Part shown: piece by piece, positions 23,912 through 32,473 of the stretch
Layout of the letters: each line of letters opens with the position of its first letter
How positions within the stretch are numbered: the stretch's first letter is position 1
From: Colivicinus sp963607765
GTDB taxonomy: Bacteria > Bacillota_I > Bacilli_A > Erysipelotrichales > Erysipelotrichaceae
Reading direction: 5' to 3'
NCBI GenBank assembly: GCA_963607765.1
Contig: CAVDDT010000001.1
Location: 1-35,969, forward strand
Length of the DNA: 35,969 nucleotides
Translations under genes and position numbers: made by a program
The notes under the pieces: generated by a model
The model's input: the letters and a program-made list of their open reading frames with translations, nothing else
Told to the model about the DNA's origin: nothing
Databases searched by the model: none

Positions 23912-24949
23912 ATGCCTAAGAAAATGAAAGCAGCCGTCTTACATGAATTTAATAAGCAGCTAGTAATTGAAGAAAAGGATATACCAGAACCAAAACAAGG
24001 TGAGGTTAGGGTAAAGGTAATGGCCTCTGGACTTTGTGTTTCAGATATTCATATTATTGATGGCATTATTAGTACTGTTAAACTTCCATATACTCCAGGT
24101 CATGAGATGGCTGGAATTGTTGATGCGGTTGGTGATGGCGTTAGTAATGTAAAAGTTGGCGACCATATTGCTTGTGCTATTGATATTGTTTGTGGAGAAT
24201 GCAAATATTGTCGAAGTGGTAGAACTAATCTTTGTAGTAATCTAGTTCGAATTGGATTTGAAAGAGATGGTTCACATGAAGAATATTGCGTTATTCCTGC
24301 AGAAAATGCGTTTAAAGTAGCAGATGACATTCCTTTTGAACAAGTTACAGGTACTGTTGATGCGGTTGGATGTATGTATAATGCGATTAAAAATGTCGCA
24401 AAAGTTAAGCCACTTGATAAGGTGCTTATTGCTGGAGTTGGCGGGCTTGGTATGAATGCAATTCAAATAGCTAAAGTATTTGGCGCTGAAGTTTTTGCGA
24501 CAAGCAGAAGAGATGAGAAACTAGAAATAGCTAAGCAAATGGGTGCTGATCATGTTATTAATACGAAAAAAGAAAATCTAGAAGAAAGAATAAAAGAAAT
24601 CACCAATGGTGAAATGCTAGATGTAGTGATTGATAATATTGGTATTGAAAATTCTATTAATGATTCTTTAAAACTAGTTTGTGCTGGAGGAAAAGTTGTT
24701 GTTACTGGATACAACGATCCTAAATTTGTAGCTGATTATCAAGATGTAATGAAATTTGAAAAACAAATTTTGGGCATGAGAGGTATGACAAGAGCTGATC
24801 TGGCAGAGGTAATTAAATTGGTGGAGAGCCATAAGATTACACCATATGTATATAAGACCATTCCTTTTAAAAAAATCAATGATGGTTTACAAGAAATGAG
24901 AGATGGCAAGGCAATTGGAAGAATTGTTTTGAAAATGGATGAGAGGTAA
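23912..24949 (+). CDS. Zinc-dependent medium-chain dehydrogenase 2
   Basis: 345 aa MDR-fold alcohol dehydrogenase. The catalytic zinc region is GLCVSD and PGHEMAG, the structural zinc site CGECKYCRSGRTNLC, and the coenzyme motif GVGGLG (about residue 173). It is clearly different from the first dehydrogenase and closer to the general alcohol dehydrogenase branch. AAAGGAG precedes ATG 23912 just after the hairpin. It ends 5 bases before the next gene. Two separate dehydrogenases in one sugar operon suggest successive oxidations or an oxidation and a reduction at different carbons; which is not known. Confidence 0.88.
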   Translation: MPKKMKAAVLHEFNKQLVIEEKDIPEPKQGEVRVKVMASGLCVSDIHIIDGIISTVKLPYTPGHEMAGIVDAVGDGVSNVKVGDHIACAIDIVCGECKYCRSGRTNLCSNLVRIGFERDGSHEEYCVIPAENAFKVADDIPFEQVTGTVDAVGCMYNAIKNVAKVKPLDKVLIAGVGGLGMNAIQIAKVFGAEVFATSRRDEKLEIAKQMGADHVINTKKENLEERIKEITNGEMLDVVIDNIGIENSINDSLKLVCAGGKVVVTGYNDPKFVADYQDVMKFEKQILGMRGMTRADLAEVIKLVESHKITPYVYKTIPFKKINDGLQEMRDGKAIGRIVLKMDER

Positions 24950-24954
24950 ATAAA

Positions 24955-25914
24955 ATGAGAGAATATGTATTAGTTGTTGGATGTGGAATGATGGGCAGTG
25001 GCATAGCAGCCATGAGTGCCTTAGCTGGTAATAAAACTTTTTTGTATGATGTAGATAAAGAACATACTGCATCTGGTAAAAGTAAAGCTGAAGCATGTAT
25101 TGATTTACGTGTTGAAAATGGTTTGAACACTAAAGAAGAAGGCGATAGAGCTAAGACTTTACTTGAGGAAAACACAAATTTAGAGGATGCATGTGAGAAG
25201 ACTTGCATGGTTATTGAAGCAATTATTGAAAATGTAGGTATTAAACAAGATATGTTTGCACGTCTTGATAGCTTACTACCTGTTGAAGTACCTATTTGTT
25301 CAAATACTTCTGGACTTCGTATTACTGATATTAGCGCAAAGTGTGTTCATCCTGAGCGTACAGTAACTACGCATTTCTGGCTTCCAGCACATCTTGTACC
25401 ACTTGTTGAGGTTGTAATGGGTGATAAAACAGATGAAGCTGTAGCTGTTAAAGTACGTGATACATTAAAAAATTGGAAGAAGTCTCCAGTTCTTGTTAAA
25501 AAGGATTTGCCAGGACAACTTGCAAACCGTATTTTCCAAGCTATTATTAGAGAATCTATCGACATCGTTGATTCAGGCTTAGCTAGTGCTGAAGATGTTG
25601 ATACAGCTATTAGCTGCGGTATGGCTATGCGTTTCCCTGTTTGGGGACCATTGATGCATCTTGATGATATTGGCTTACAACTTGGAATGGATGTTCAAAA
25701 TACAGTTTTGCCAAGCATTTGTGCTGATAAAAAAGCTAGCCCATACATTGAAAACCTTGTAAAAGAAGGCAATCTTGGTGCTAAGACTGGCAAAGGTTTC
25801 TATGATTGGTCTAAGATGGATGTCAAGAAATGTGAAGAAAAGAGAAATCAATTTATAATTGAGGCTGTTAAAGTTAAGACTAAGCTTGATGATGAAATTG
25901 ATGTTAGAAAATAG
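24955..25914 (+). CDS. 3-hydroxyacyl-CoA dehydrogenase-fold enzyme (gulonate dehydrogenase-like)
   Basis: 319 aa. An N-terminal Rossmann domain carries GCGMMGSGIA (residues 9-18); the catalytic histidine-glutamate pair is H140 in THFWLPAH and E152 in LVEVV, spaced as in 3-hydroxyacyl-CoA dehydrogenases. A C-terminal helical domain follows and ends with the typical GAKTGKGFYDW. The family includes fatty-acid enzymes, L-carnitine dehydrogenase and L-gulonate 3-dehydrogenase (lambda-crystallin). In a sugar operon with no acyl-CoA genes, oxidation of the 3-hydroxyl of an aldonate is the better inference. GAGAGG precedes the start. It ends one base before the next start. Confidence 0.82.
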   Translation: MREYVLVVGCGMMGSGIAAMSALAGNKTFLYDVDKEHTASGKSKAEACIDLRVENGLNTKEEGDRAKTLLEENTNLEDACEKTCMVIEAIIENVGIKQDMFARLDSLLPVEVPICSNTSGLRITDISAKCVHPERTVTTHFWLPAHLVPLVEVVMGDKTDEAVAVKVRDTLKNWKKSPVLVKKDLPGQLANRIFQAIIRESIDIVDSGLASAEDVDTAISCGMAMRFPVWGPLMHLDDIGLQLGMDVQNTVLPSICADKKASPYIENLVKEGNLGAKTGKGFYDWSKMDVKKCEEKRNQFIIEAVKVKTKLDDEIDVRK

Positions 25915-25915
25915 T

Positions 25916-27001
25916 ATGAAACAATATTTTGCTTTAGGCACATACACTGAGCCTATCTTGTTTGGCACTGGCGAAGTATTTCAAGGCAAGGGCAAAGGCG
26001 TTTATATCTGTAGTTTTGAAGATGGAAACATAAAAGTAGAAACTAGCATTGAGGTGCGTAATCCCTCTTTTGTATGTATAGATGAAGATAACAAAAAGAT
26101 TTATGCTGTCAATGAAATGAAAGAATACTTGGATGAATTTGGCGGTGGTGTAACTCAAATTTCATATGATGAAAATGGTAACATGAACATCGATTTAACC
26201 AAGAATACTGGTGGAACGGACCCTTGCCATATAATTGTTTCACCTAACAAGAAGTTTCTTTCAATTGCCAATTTTGCTTCTGGTGCAGTAACTATATTTG
26301 GCTTAGATGAAAATGGTTCAATAAACACTGACAAACATGTTTATCAACATGTTGGCAGCAGTGTTCATCCAAAAAGACAATTAGGTCCACATGCACACAG
26401 TTCCATCTTTACAAAAGATGGCAAATATATGTTTGTCCCTGATTTAGGTATCGATGCGGTTAAGGCTTATAGCTATCAAGATGATTGCATAAAAGAGTGT
26501 CCTAGTATGGATTTGAAAGTAAATCCTGGTAACGGTCCTCGATTTGGCGAATTTGATTTAAGCGGTAATAACTTTTATCTAATTAATGAAATTGGTTCAC
26601 GTGTTGAACACTACACTTATAGTGATGGTACTTTAACATATAAAGATGGAATTAATACATTGCCTGAAGGTTTCCCTAAAGAAGATAATATTTGTTCAGA
26701 CTTGCATATTTCGCCTAATGGAAAATACTTATATGCATCAAATAGAGGGCACGATAGTCTAGTTGTATGCGATATTTTAGAAGATGGCAGTCTAAAGATA
26801 AAGGAAACAATATCATGTGGCGGCAAGACACCTAGAAACTTTGCGATTGATCCTACTGGCGAGTATGTACTAGTTGGTAATCAAGATAGCGATACAATAG
26901 TCACCTTTAAGATTAAGGAAGATGGTAATCTTGAGAAGATTTCAAGTTTTGAGATTGGCTCACCAGTATGCATACAGTTCTTTAAAAAGACTGAATTCTA
27001 A
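25916..27001 (+). CDS. Lactonase, seven-bladed propeller (6-phosphogluconolactonase-like)
   Basis: 361 aa made of repeated beta-propeller blades, visible as recurrent patterns such as ISPNGKYLYASNRGHDSL, VSPNKKFLSIANF and IDPTGEYVLVGNQDSD. This is the Lactonase/Pgl (YbhE) family, which hydrolyses sugar lactones, classically 6-phosphogluconolactone. GPHAHS near residue 157 and NGPRFGEFD are conserved family spots. No sugar kinase is in the cluster, so an unphosphorylated lactone made by one of the dehydrogenases is a plausible substrate. ATG 25916 is chosen because it follows the previous stop by one base; an upstream in-frame start at 25859 lies inside that gene. There is no strong ribosome binding site, so translation is probably coupled. 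Confidence 0.85.
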   Translation: MKQYFALGTYTEPILFGTGEVFQGKGKGVYICSFEDGNIKVETSIEVRNPSFVCIDEDNKKIYAVNEMKEYLDEFGGGVTQISYDENGNMNIDLTKNTGGTDPCHIIVSPNKKFLSIANFASGAVTIFGLDENGSINTDKHVYQHVGSSVHPKRQLGPHAHSSIFTKDGKYMFVPDLGIDAVKAYSYQDDCIKECPSMDLKVNPGNGPRFGEFDLSGNNFYLINEIGSRVEHYTYSDGTLTYKDGINTLPEGFPKEDNICSDLHISPNGKYLYASNRGHDSLVVCDILEDGSLKIKETISCGGKTPRNFAIDPTGEYVLVGNQDSDTIVTFKIKEDGNLEKISSFEIGSPVCIQFFKKTEF

Positions 27002-27004
27002 TTT

Positions 27005-27415
27005 ATGGGCAAAAAAATTACATGGTTTGATATGATTTCTAAAGATGAAAGAAAACATCAAGAAGAGAAATATAATAATATGATGTTTCCTTTTGGCTTA
27101 GACCAAAGAGATAAGGAACTAGCACTATTAAAAGAGTTAATTCCTAATAAAAAAGGTGAGGATTGCTTGTATCAAGTGATTTTATTAAAGGAAATATTTC
27201 TAACAAGCGATAGTCATCTTTCATATAAAGAATGCTTAGAAAACCGTGATATCCAAGAAGAGTTATATGGCTGGGAAAAAGGAATCTTAACAAGCAAGTT
27301 TACAAATGATGAAAAAGATTGTCTTTGCAAATTTGCTTATAAGTGTCTGCATATAGAAAAACTTGAAGATTTACCTAATGAATCTATTCTATCTTGGATT
27401 AACCAAATTGACTAA
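27005..27415 (+). CDS. Uncharacterised 136-aa protein, end of the sugar operon
   Basis: I do not recognise a family. The protein is 136 aa, soluble, rich in Lys and Glu, mostly predicted helical, with five cysteines and an early ITWFDMISKDERKHQEEKY stretch. Its ATG lies 3 bases after the lactonase stop, so it belongs to the same transcript and is probably translated by coupling, since no clear Shine-Dalgarno sequence is seen. Codon use looks like its neighbours. Position suggests a part in the sugar pathway, but no function can be assigned. Confidence 0.6.
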   Translation: MGKKITWFDMISKDERKHQEEKYNNMMFPFGLDQRDKELALLKELIPNKKGEDCLYQVILLKEIFLTSDSHLSYKECLENRDIQEELYGWEKGILTSKFTNDEKDCLCKFAYKCLHIEKLEDLPNESILSWINQID

Positions 27416-27434
27416 AATTATAATCTATGCACTT

Positions 27435-27479
27435 ATTTAAAACAATATAATTGTGTCCCCCGCATAAAATGTTTTAAAT
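27435..27479. repeat. Inverted repeat ATTTAAAACA-N25-TGTTTTAAAT
   Basis: Two perfect 10-base arms (27435-27444 and 27470-27479) flank a 25-base loop with a CCCCC run. There is no T run after it. It could be an operator, an RNA structure or a small-element remnant. Confidence 0.45.
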
Positions 27480-27492
27480 TAGTATAAACAAT

Positions 27493-27525
27493 AAAAGCTA
27501 TAATCAACGTTATAGCTTTTATTTT
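27493..27525 (+). terminator. Terminator of the sugar operon
   Basis: AAAAGCTATAA (27493-27503) pairs perfectly with TTATAGCTTTT (27510-27520), followed by ATTTTT. Confidence 0.85.
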
Positions 27526-27532
27526 TGGCTAT

Positions 27533-27560
27533 TTGTTTTGTTCTATGCGAAAATTATATA
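27533..27560 (+). promoter_or_regulatory. Possible luxS promoter
   Basis: A TTGTTT hexamer near 27533 is followed after about 16 bases by TATATA, about 25 bases before the luxS start. It is a modest match in AT-rich DNA. Confidence 0.3.
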
Positions 27561-27581
27561 TGCATTAAAGTAGGAGAGAAT

Positions 27582-28058
27582 ATGAAAGAAGTAGTAATTG
27601 AGAGTTTTACATTAGATCATACTAAGGTTATTGCACCTTATGTTAGATTGATATCGGAGGAAGTTGGTGAAAAGGGAGATATTGTGAGCAATTATGATAT
27701 CCGTTTATGTCAGCCTAACAAACAAGAGATTCCAACAGGTACGATGCATACTTTGGAACATTTATTTGCGTTATATTTAAGGCCTAGAATAAAAGGATAT
27801 TTAGATTGTTCACCATTTGGATGCAGAACTGGTTTCCATTTATTAGCTTGGGGAAGGCATTCTAGTGAAGAGATTGCAAAGGCTGTAAAAGAAGCACTAG
27901 AGCTAATATTAGAAACTAAATGGGAGGATGTTCCTGGTACTAAAGAGAAGGAATGTGGTAACTATAAGGATCATTCCTTGTTTGGGGCAAAAGAGTGGTC
28001 AAAGAATATCCTTGAAAAAGGGATAAGTAGTGATCCTTTTATAAGAAAGATTGTATAA
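27582..28058 (+). CDS. luxS: S-ribosylhomocysteine lyase (LuxS)
   Basis: 158 aa, the standard LuxS length. LuxS cleaves S-ribosylhomocysteine to homocysteine and DPD, the precursor of autoinducer 2, in the cytoplasm. Metal ligands are H56 and H60 in HTLEH and C125 in ECGNY; the catalytic cysteine is C81 in FGCRTGF, and E59 is the general base. The start is ATG 27582 with TAGGAGAG upstream, not an earlier in-frame start at 27525. It is a single-gene unit with terminators on both sides. No methionine-cycle partner gene is next to it in this window. Confidence 0.97.
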   Translation: MKEVVIESFTLDHTKVIAPYVRLISEEVGEKGDIVSNYDIRLCQPNKQEIPTGTMHTLEHLFALYLRPRIKGYLDCSPFGCRTGFHLLAWGRHSSEEIAKAVKEALELILETKWEDVPGTKEKECGNYKDHSLFGAKEWSKNILEKGISSDPFIRKIV

Positions 28059-28083
28059 CTCCTAATTAGGAGTTTTATTTTAT
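28057..28083 (+). terminator. Terminator of luxS
   Basis: AACTCCTAATTAGGAGTT (28057-28074) is a perfect palindrome that includes the last two bases of the luxS stop codon and is followed by a T-rich stretch. Confidence 0.75.
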
Positions 28084-28158
28084 GTGCTAAAGTGGTGCCA
28101 AGATATTTCAAATTTGAACTAATTAAGATATCATATATTCAATTGAAAGGAGAACATA

Positions 28159-30318
28159 GTGAAGTTATTATTAAAATACTTAAAAAAGTATATAGTTTTA
28201 ATTATTGCCGTAGTTTGTTTAACTTTTGTACAAGTTCAAAGTGAACTAAAACTACCTGATTATATGTCAGATATTGTTACTAATGGTATTCAATATGGCG
28301 GCATAGAAGATAGTGTTCCTCTAATCATTAGAGAAAAAGAACTTAATAAAGTTTTCTTGTTTGTAAGTGATGAAGAGAAACAAATGATTTATGATAGCTA
28401 TTCTTTAATTGAAAAAGGAAAAGAAGTAAAAGTTGATAATCAATTGATCACTTTTAAAGAAAATGTATATGTTTTAAATGATGAAAATGATTTATCTTGT
28501 GAGGATATCTTTTCTAAATATCTTGCGTATGTTTCTTTAGCTGAAAGCGGTGGTGTTGATGATTCTACTTTTGAAGCTCTTGAAAAAGATAACAGTTTAC
28601 TTGAAGAATATGCTTCCAGGTTTGAAGAATATGCCTCGGGTTTAAGCGATAACTTAAGCAGTGTTTCAAAGGTTTACATCCAAAGCGAATATAAACAAAT
28701 AGGTATGGATGTAGAAGTAGTTCAAAGTAATTACATCTTACATGAAGGAATAATGATGCTTATAGTAGCGGCAATAAGTGTTGTGGCTCAATTGTTGTCT
28801 ACTTATCTAGCTACTAAGATTGCCACTGATGTAGCTTATCGAATGAGAAAGGATGTCTTTAATAAAGTAGAGTCTTTCTCAAGCGAAGAGTTTTCAAAGT
28901 TTTCTACTTCTTCGCTTATTACACGTACCACAAATGATATAACGCAGGTTCAACAATTAACGCAAATGTCACTTAGAATGATGTTGATGGCTCCAATCAT
29001 GGGACTAACATCAATCTTTAAGGTAATGAGATATCCTGATATGTTGTGGATTCTTGTGGTGGCTATTAGCATTATTGCCTTATGCATGATTATCTTATTA
29101 ATTTTTGCACTTCCTCGTTTTAAGAAGATGCAAACTTTAATTGATAAGCTAAATAATGTCATGAGAGAACTATTGGATGGTTTACTTGTTATTAGAGCTT
29201 TTAATTCTGAGAAACATGAGGAAAAGCGTTTTGATAATTCTAATAGAGAACTATACAACAATGACTGGCATGTTAATCGTACGCTAATTTCTATTATGCC
29301 AATTATGACACTAACAATGAATTTGCTTACAATTGGTATCTTATGGTTTGGAGCTAAATTAATTGATGTTGATTTGATGTCGGTTGGTGATATGATGGCC
29401 TTTGTCCAATATGCGATGCATGTTGTTATGAGCTTTATGTTCTTGGCTATGATTTGGACAATGGTCCCAAGATCCTTAGTATCTTTGGGAAGAATTAGCG
29501 AAGTCTTAAATACTGAAAACACTATTCTTGATAAAGAGGAAACAGTTGTTGTTCCAAGCAGTGGCTCAATTAAATTTAATGATGTAAGTTTTAAATATCC
29601 TGGTGCTGAAGAATATGTTTTAGACCATATTAGTTTTGAGGCTAAGCCAAGTGAAACATTAGCTATTATCGGCTCTACTGGGTCTGGTAAGAGTAGTGTT
29701 GTAAAACTTATTCCAAGATTATTTGATGTAAGTAGTGGTTCTATTACTTATGGCGATATTGATATTCGTGACTTTAGTCAAAAAGAGCTTAGAGATCATA
29801 TTGGCTATGTAAGTCAAAGAGCTATTTTGTTTAAGGGAACAATCAAGTCAAATATTGAGTTTGGTAAAGAAGTTGATGATAAATTTTTAAATGAGGCTAT
29901 TGATATTGCTCAAGCTAGAGAAATCTTAAATGAAAAAGAAGAGGGCTTAAACGAGCCTATTACTCAAGGTGGTACTAATGTTTCTGGTGGACAGAAACAA
30001 AGACTTTCTATTGCTCGTGCTTTAGCTAAGAAGGGTGCTAATATTTATATTTTTGATGATTCATTTAGTGCCCTTGATTATAAAACTGATAAAAAGCTTA
30101 GAAATGATTTAGCTAAGCTTGTATCTGAAAGAAAGGCTACCGTTCTTATTGTTGCCCAAAGAATTTCAACTATTAAGAATGCAGATAAGATTATCGTTCT
30201 TGATGAGGGAAAGATTGTTGGAATGGGCAAGCATGAGGAACTATTAAATAATTGTGAAGTTTATAAGGAAATTGCTTATTCACAACTTTCAAAGGAGGAA
30301 CTAGAAAATGCCGCCTAG
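28159..30318 (+). CDS. ABC exporter half-transporter with external insertion and degenerate ATP site
   Basis: 719 aa, longer than the usual 580-620. Helix 1 is at about residues 8-25; then an insertion of about 150 polar residues (about 40-190) precedes helix 2, so it should lie outside the membrane. Transmembrane domain and nucleotide-binding domain follow. Walker A is GSTGSGKSS (K511), the signature is VSGGQKQRL, but Walker B reads IFDDSFSALD: the catalytic glutamate is aspartate (D634). That is the mark of the degenerate site in heterodimeric exporters such as the BmrCD and TM287/288 types. The start is GTG with AAAGGAG upstream. The stop overlaps the partner gene by 11 bases. Substrate, drug or lipid-like, is unknown. 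Confidence 0.9.
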   Translation: MKLLLKYLKKYIVLIIAVVCLTFVQVQSELKLPDYMSDIVTNGIQYGGIEDSVPLIIREKELNKVFLFVSDEEKQMIYDSYSLIEKGKEVKVDNQLITFKENVYVLNDENDLSCEDIFSKYLAYVSLAESGGVDDSTFEALEKDNSLLEEYASRFEEYASGLSDNLSSVSKVYIQSEYKQIGMDVEVVQSNYILHEGIMMLIVAAISVVAQLLSTYLATKIATDVAYRMRKDVFNKVESFSSEEFSKFSTSSLITRTTNDITQVQQLTQMSLRMMLMAPIMGLTSIFKVMRYPDMLWILVVAISIIALCMIILLIFALPRFKKMQTLIDKLNNVMRELLDGLLVIRAFNSEKHEEKRFDNSNRELYNNDWHVNRTLISIMPIMTLTMNLLTIGILWFGAKLIDVDLMSVGDMMAFVQYAMHVVMSFMFLAMIWTMVPRSLVSLGRISEVLNTENTILDKEETVVVPSSGSIKFNDVSFKYPGAEEYVLDHISFEAKPSETLAIIGSTGSGKSSVVKLIPRLFDVSSGSITYGDIDIRDFSQKELRDHIGYVSQRAILFKGTIKSNIEFGKEVDDKFLNEAIDIAQAREILNEKEEGLNEPITQGGTNVSGGQKQRLSIARALAKKGANIYIFDDSFSALDYKTDKKLRNDLAKLVSERKATVLIVAQRISTIKNADKIIVLDEGKIVGMGKHEELLNNCEVYKEIAYSQLSKEELENAA

Positions 30319-32125
30319 AAAAATGAATATGAAGAATGAGAAGGCTAAAAACTTCAAGGGTACAATGAAACAACTTCTAAGCTATCTTAAGGATTATCAT
30401 CTTAGAATTGCGATTGTACTAGTTTTAGTTGTTTGTTCGACAATTATAAATGTTGTTGGTCCAAAGATATCTGGCCAAATTACTACCAAAATTTATGAGG
30501 GAATTGTTAGCAAGTATTCTCTTGGTACTGGTATTGATTTTGATGGAATTTTAAGGATAGTTATAACAATGATTATCTTATATGCCAGTGGTGCTTTAAT
30601 TAACTATATTTCTAATTTAATCATGACTAAGACTAGCGTTGATTTAACATATAGGCTTAGAAATGATATAGCTTGTAAGATTAATAAACTACCATTAAAG
30701 TTTTTTGATAAGCATAGTCATGGTGAAGTGTTATCTAGAGTCACAAATGATGTTGATACAATCGCTAATAATTTAAGCAATACCGTTACTCAAATATTGT
30801 CTAGTGTAGTAAGTGTTATTGGCGTACTTTATATGATGTTTTCAATATCCTTTAAGCTTACAATTATTGCCTTATTTGTATTGCCTTTAAGTGCTATAGC
30901 CGCATCATTTATTGTTAAGCACTCACAAAAGTATTTCTATAAACAACAAGCTTCTTTAGGTGAAGCTAATGGCTTGATTGAAGAAATGTATTCAGGGCAT
31001 TTAATTGTAAAGGCTTATAACTATGAAGATAAGTCGATTAAGGATTTTGATGAAATAAATAAGAATCTTAAACAAAGTGCTCATAAGTCACAGTTTTATT
31101 CAGCTATTATGATGCCAGTTACCGGTTTTATTGGAAACCTTATTTATGTGGTTATTTGTTTGCTTGGTGGATATGAAGCAATTAGAGGAAATATTACTAT
31201 TGGCGATATTCAAGCTTTAATCACTTATGTTCGTAATTTAAATCAGCCTATTTCACAAGCATCACAGCTACTAAGTAATATTCAATCAATGGCTGCTGCT
31301 AGTGAGCGTATCTTTGAAATCTTAAATGAAACCGAAGAGGTTGAAGATTGTGCTAATCCTGTTTCGATTTATGATGAAAATGGTAATTTAACAATTAAAG
31401 GGAATGTTTCTTTTGAAAATGTTAGATTTGGCTATGATGAAGATAAAATTGTTATTAAAGATTTTTCAATGTACGTTAAACCTGGCCAAAATGTTGCCAT
31501 TGTTGGTCCTACAGGAGCTGGCAAAACTACTTTGGTTAAACTGTTAATGAGATTTTATGAATTAAATGGTGGTGCTATTTATGTTGATGGACATAATATC
31601 AACGACTATAAAAGAAGCGATTTAAGATCTTTGTTTGGCATGGTTCTTCAAGATACTTGGTTATATAGTGGTTCAATTAAAGACAATATCAAGTATGGAA
31701 AGATTGATGCTAGTGATGAAGAAGTATATAGGGCTTGTAAGATGGCTCATGTTGACCATTTCATTAAGACTTTAGAAAAGGGCTATGATACTGAGATTTC
31801 CGATGAGACAAGTGGCATTTCTCAAGGACAGAAGCAACTACTTACAATTGCTCGTGCTTTCTTGAAGGATCCTAAGATTTTAATTCTTGATGAAGCTACT
31901 TCTTCTGTTGATACACGTACTGAGCAATTAATCCAAGAAGCTATGGAAAAACTTATGGAAAATAGAACTTCATTTGTCATTGCCCATAGACTTAGTACAA
32001 TCAAGAATGCTGATATCATTATTGTTTTAGATAAGGGCGATGTGGTTGAAGTTGGAAATCATAATGAGCTATTAGCTAAGAAAGGTTTCTACTATAATTT
32101 GTATAATTCTCAGTTTGAAGAATAA
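30308..32125 (+). CDS. ABC exporter half-transporter, catalytic partner
   Basis: 605 aa, six membrane helices (about residues 30-330) and a nucleotide-binding domain. Walker A is GPTGAGKTT, the signature is ISQGQKQLL, and Walker B with intact glutamate is ILILDEATSSVD (D528, E529), with H-loop IAHRLS. It has the complete ATP site features its partner lacks, so the two form an asymmetric heterodimer. The ATG at 30308 overlaps the end of the upstream gene, with AAAGGAGG further upstream. The NMKNEKAKNFKGT start is a short cytoplasmic tail. Multidrug or lipid export is the family's usual role, not shown here. Confidence 0.93.
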   Translation: MPPRKMNMKNEKAKNFKGTMKQLLSYLKDYHLRIAIVLVLVVCSTIINVVGPKISGQITTKIYEGIVSKYSLGTGIDFDGILRIVITMIILYASGALINYISNLIMTKTSVDLTYRLRNDIACKINKLPLKFFDKHSHGEVLSRVTNDVDTIANNLSNTVTQILSSVVSVIGVLYMMFSISFKLTIIALFVLPLSAIAASFIVKHSQKYFYKQQASLGEANGLIEEMYSGHLIVKAYNYEDKSIKDFDEINKNLKQSAHKSQFYSAIMMPVTGFIGNLIYVVICLLGGYEAIRGNITIGDIQALITYVRNLNQPISQASQLLSNIQSMAAASERIFEILNETEEVEDCANPVSIYDENGNLTIKGNVSFENVRFGYDEDKIVIKDFSMYVKPGQNVAIVGPTGAGKTTLVKLLMRFYELNGGAIYVDGHNINDYKRSDLRSLFGMVLQDTWLYSGSIKDNIKYGKIDASDEEVYRACKMAHVDHFIKTLEKGYDTEISDETSGISQGQKQLLTIARAFLKDPKILILDEATSSVDTRTEQLIQEAMEKLMENRTSFVIAHRLSTIKNADIIIVLDKGDVVEVGNHNELLAKKGFYYNLYNSQFEE

Positions 32126-32128
32126 AAA

Positions 32129-32160
32129 TGAAAGCGCTTTACATAATTTTTGTTTATAAT
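32129..32160 (+). promoter_or_regulatory. Promoter with cre-like site before the 77-aa gene
   Basis: TATAAT (32155-32160) is a perfect -10. The palindrome AAAGCGCTTT (32131-32140) covers the -35 region and shares its AAGCGCTT core with the two sites before mglB. A repressor bound there would block this promoter. Confidence 0.5.
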
Positions 32161-32178
32161 TAAGACAAGGAGAAAGTT

Positions 32179-32412
32179 ATGTATACTAAGACAGAGAAAG
32201 CTGAATTTGGATTTGGTACCATCAATGATGATTATTTATTAGCTGGAGTTTCGGAATTCGAACACGCTAATGGAACTCTTGTAAAGAAGGTTTCGTTTGT
32301 GACATATGTTAATCCTGAGACTACTGCTAAGCTTTATGAATATAAAGGTGCCTTATATGAATTTAAGGAACTTAATCTAGAGTATTTAAAAGATTACTAT
32401 AGTGTAGGATAA
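32179..32412 (+). CDS. Uncharacterised 77-aa protein
   Basis: I do not recognise it. The protein is 77 aa, acidic and aromatic, probably a small beta-rich fold (alternating pattern through VKKVSFVTYVN and KLYEYKGALYEF) without a signal peptide or membrane helix. It has its own -10 TATAAT, an AAGGAG ribosome binding site before ATG 32179 and its own terminator, so it is a genuine single-gene unit. The AAGCGCTT operator before it hints at carbon control shared with the mgl-like operon. Confidence 0.7.
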   Translation: MYTKTEKAEFGFGTINDDYLLAGVSEFEHANGTLVKKVSFVTYVNPETTAKLYEYKGALYEFKELNLEYLKDYYSVG

Positions 32413-32442
32413 AAAGTTGCGATGCAACTTTTTATTTTTTTT
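32411..32442 (+). terminator. Terminator of the 77-aa gene
   Basis: AAAAAGTTGC (32411-32420) and GCAACTTTTT (32424-32433) form a 10-pair stem followed by a run of Ts. Confidence 0.9.
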
Positions 32443-32473
32443 AAAGTAGTGTAAAATTCTTCTTGGACTTGTT

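Noticed and set aside
24955..25914. Reading this gene as part of fatty-acid or butyrate metabolism
   Set aside because: No acyl-CoA, thiolase or crotonase genes lie nearby, and the operon is a sugar-transport operon. The fold also covers sugar-acid dehydrogenases.
28950..29522. A 190-codon open frame on the - strand
   Set aside because: It lies wholly within the membrane-domain coding region of the ABC exporter, in antisense, with no ribosome binding site and composition expected of a shadow frame.
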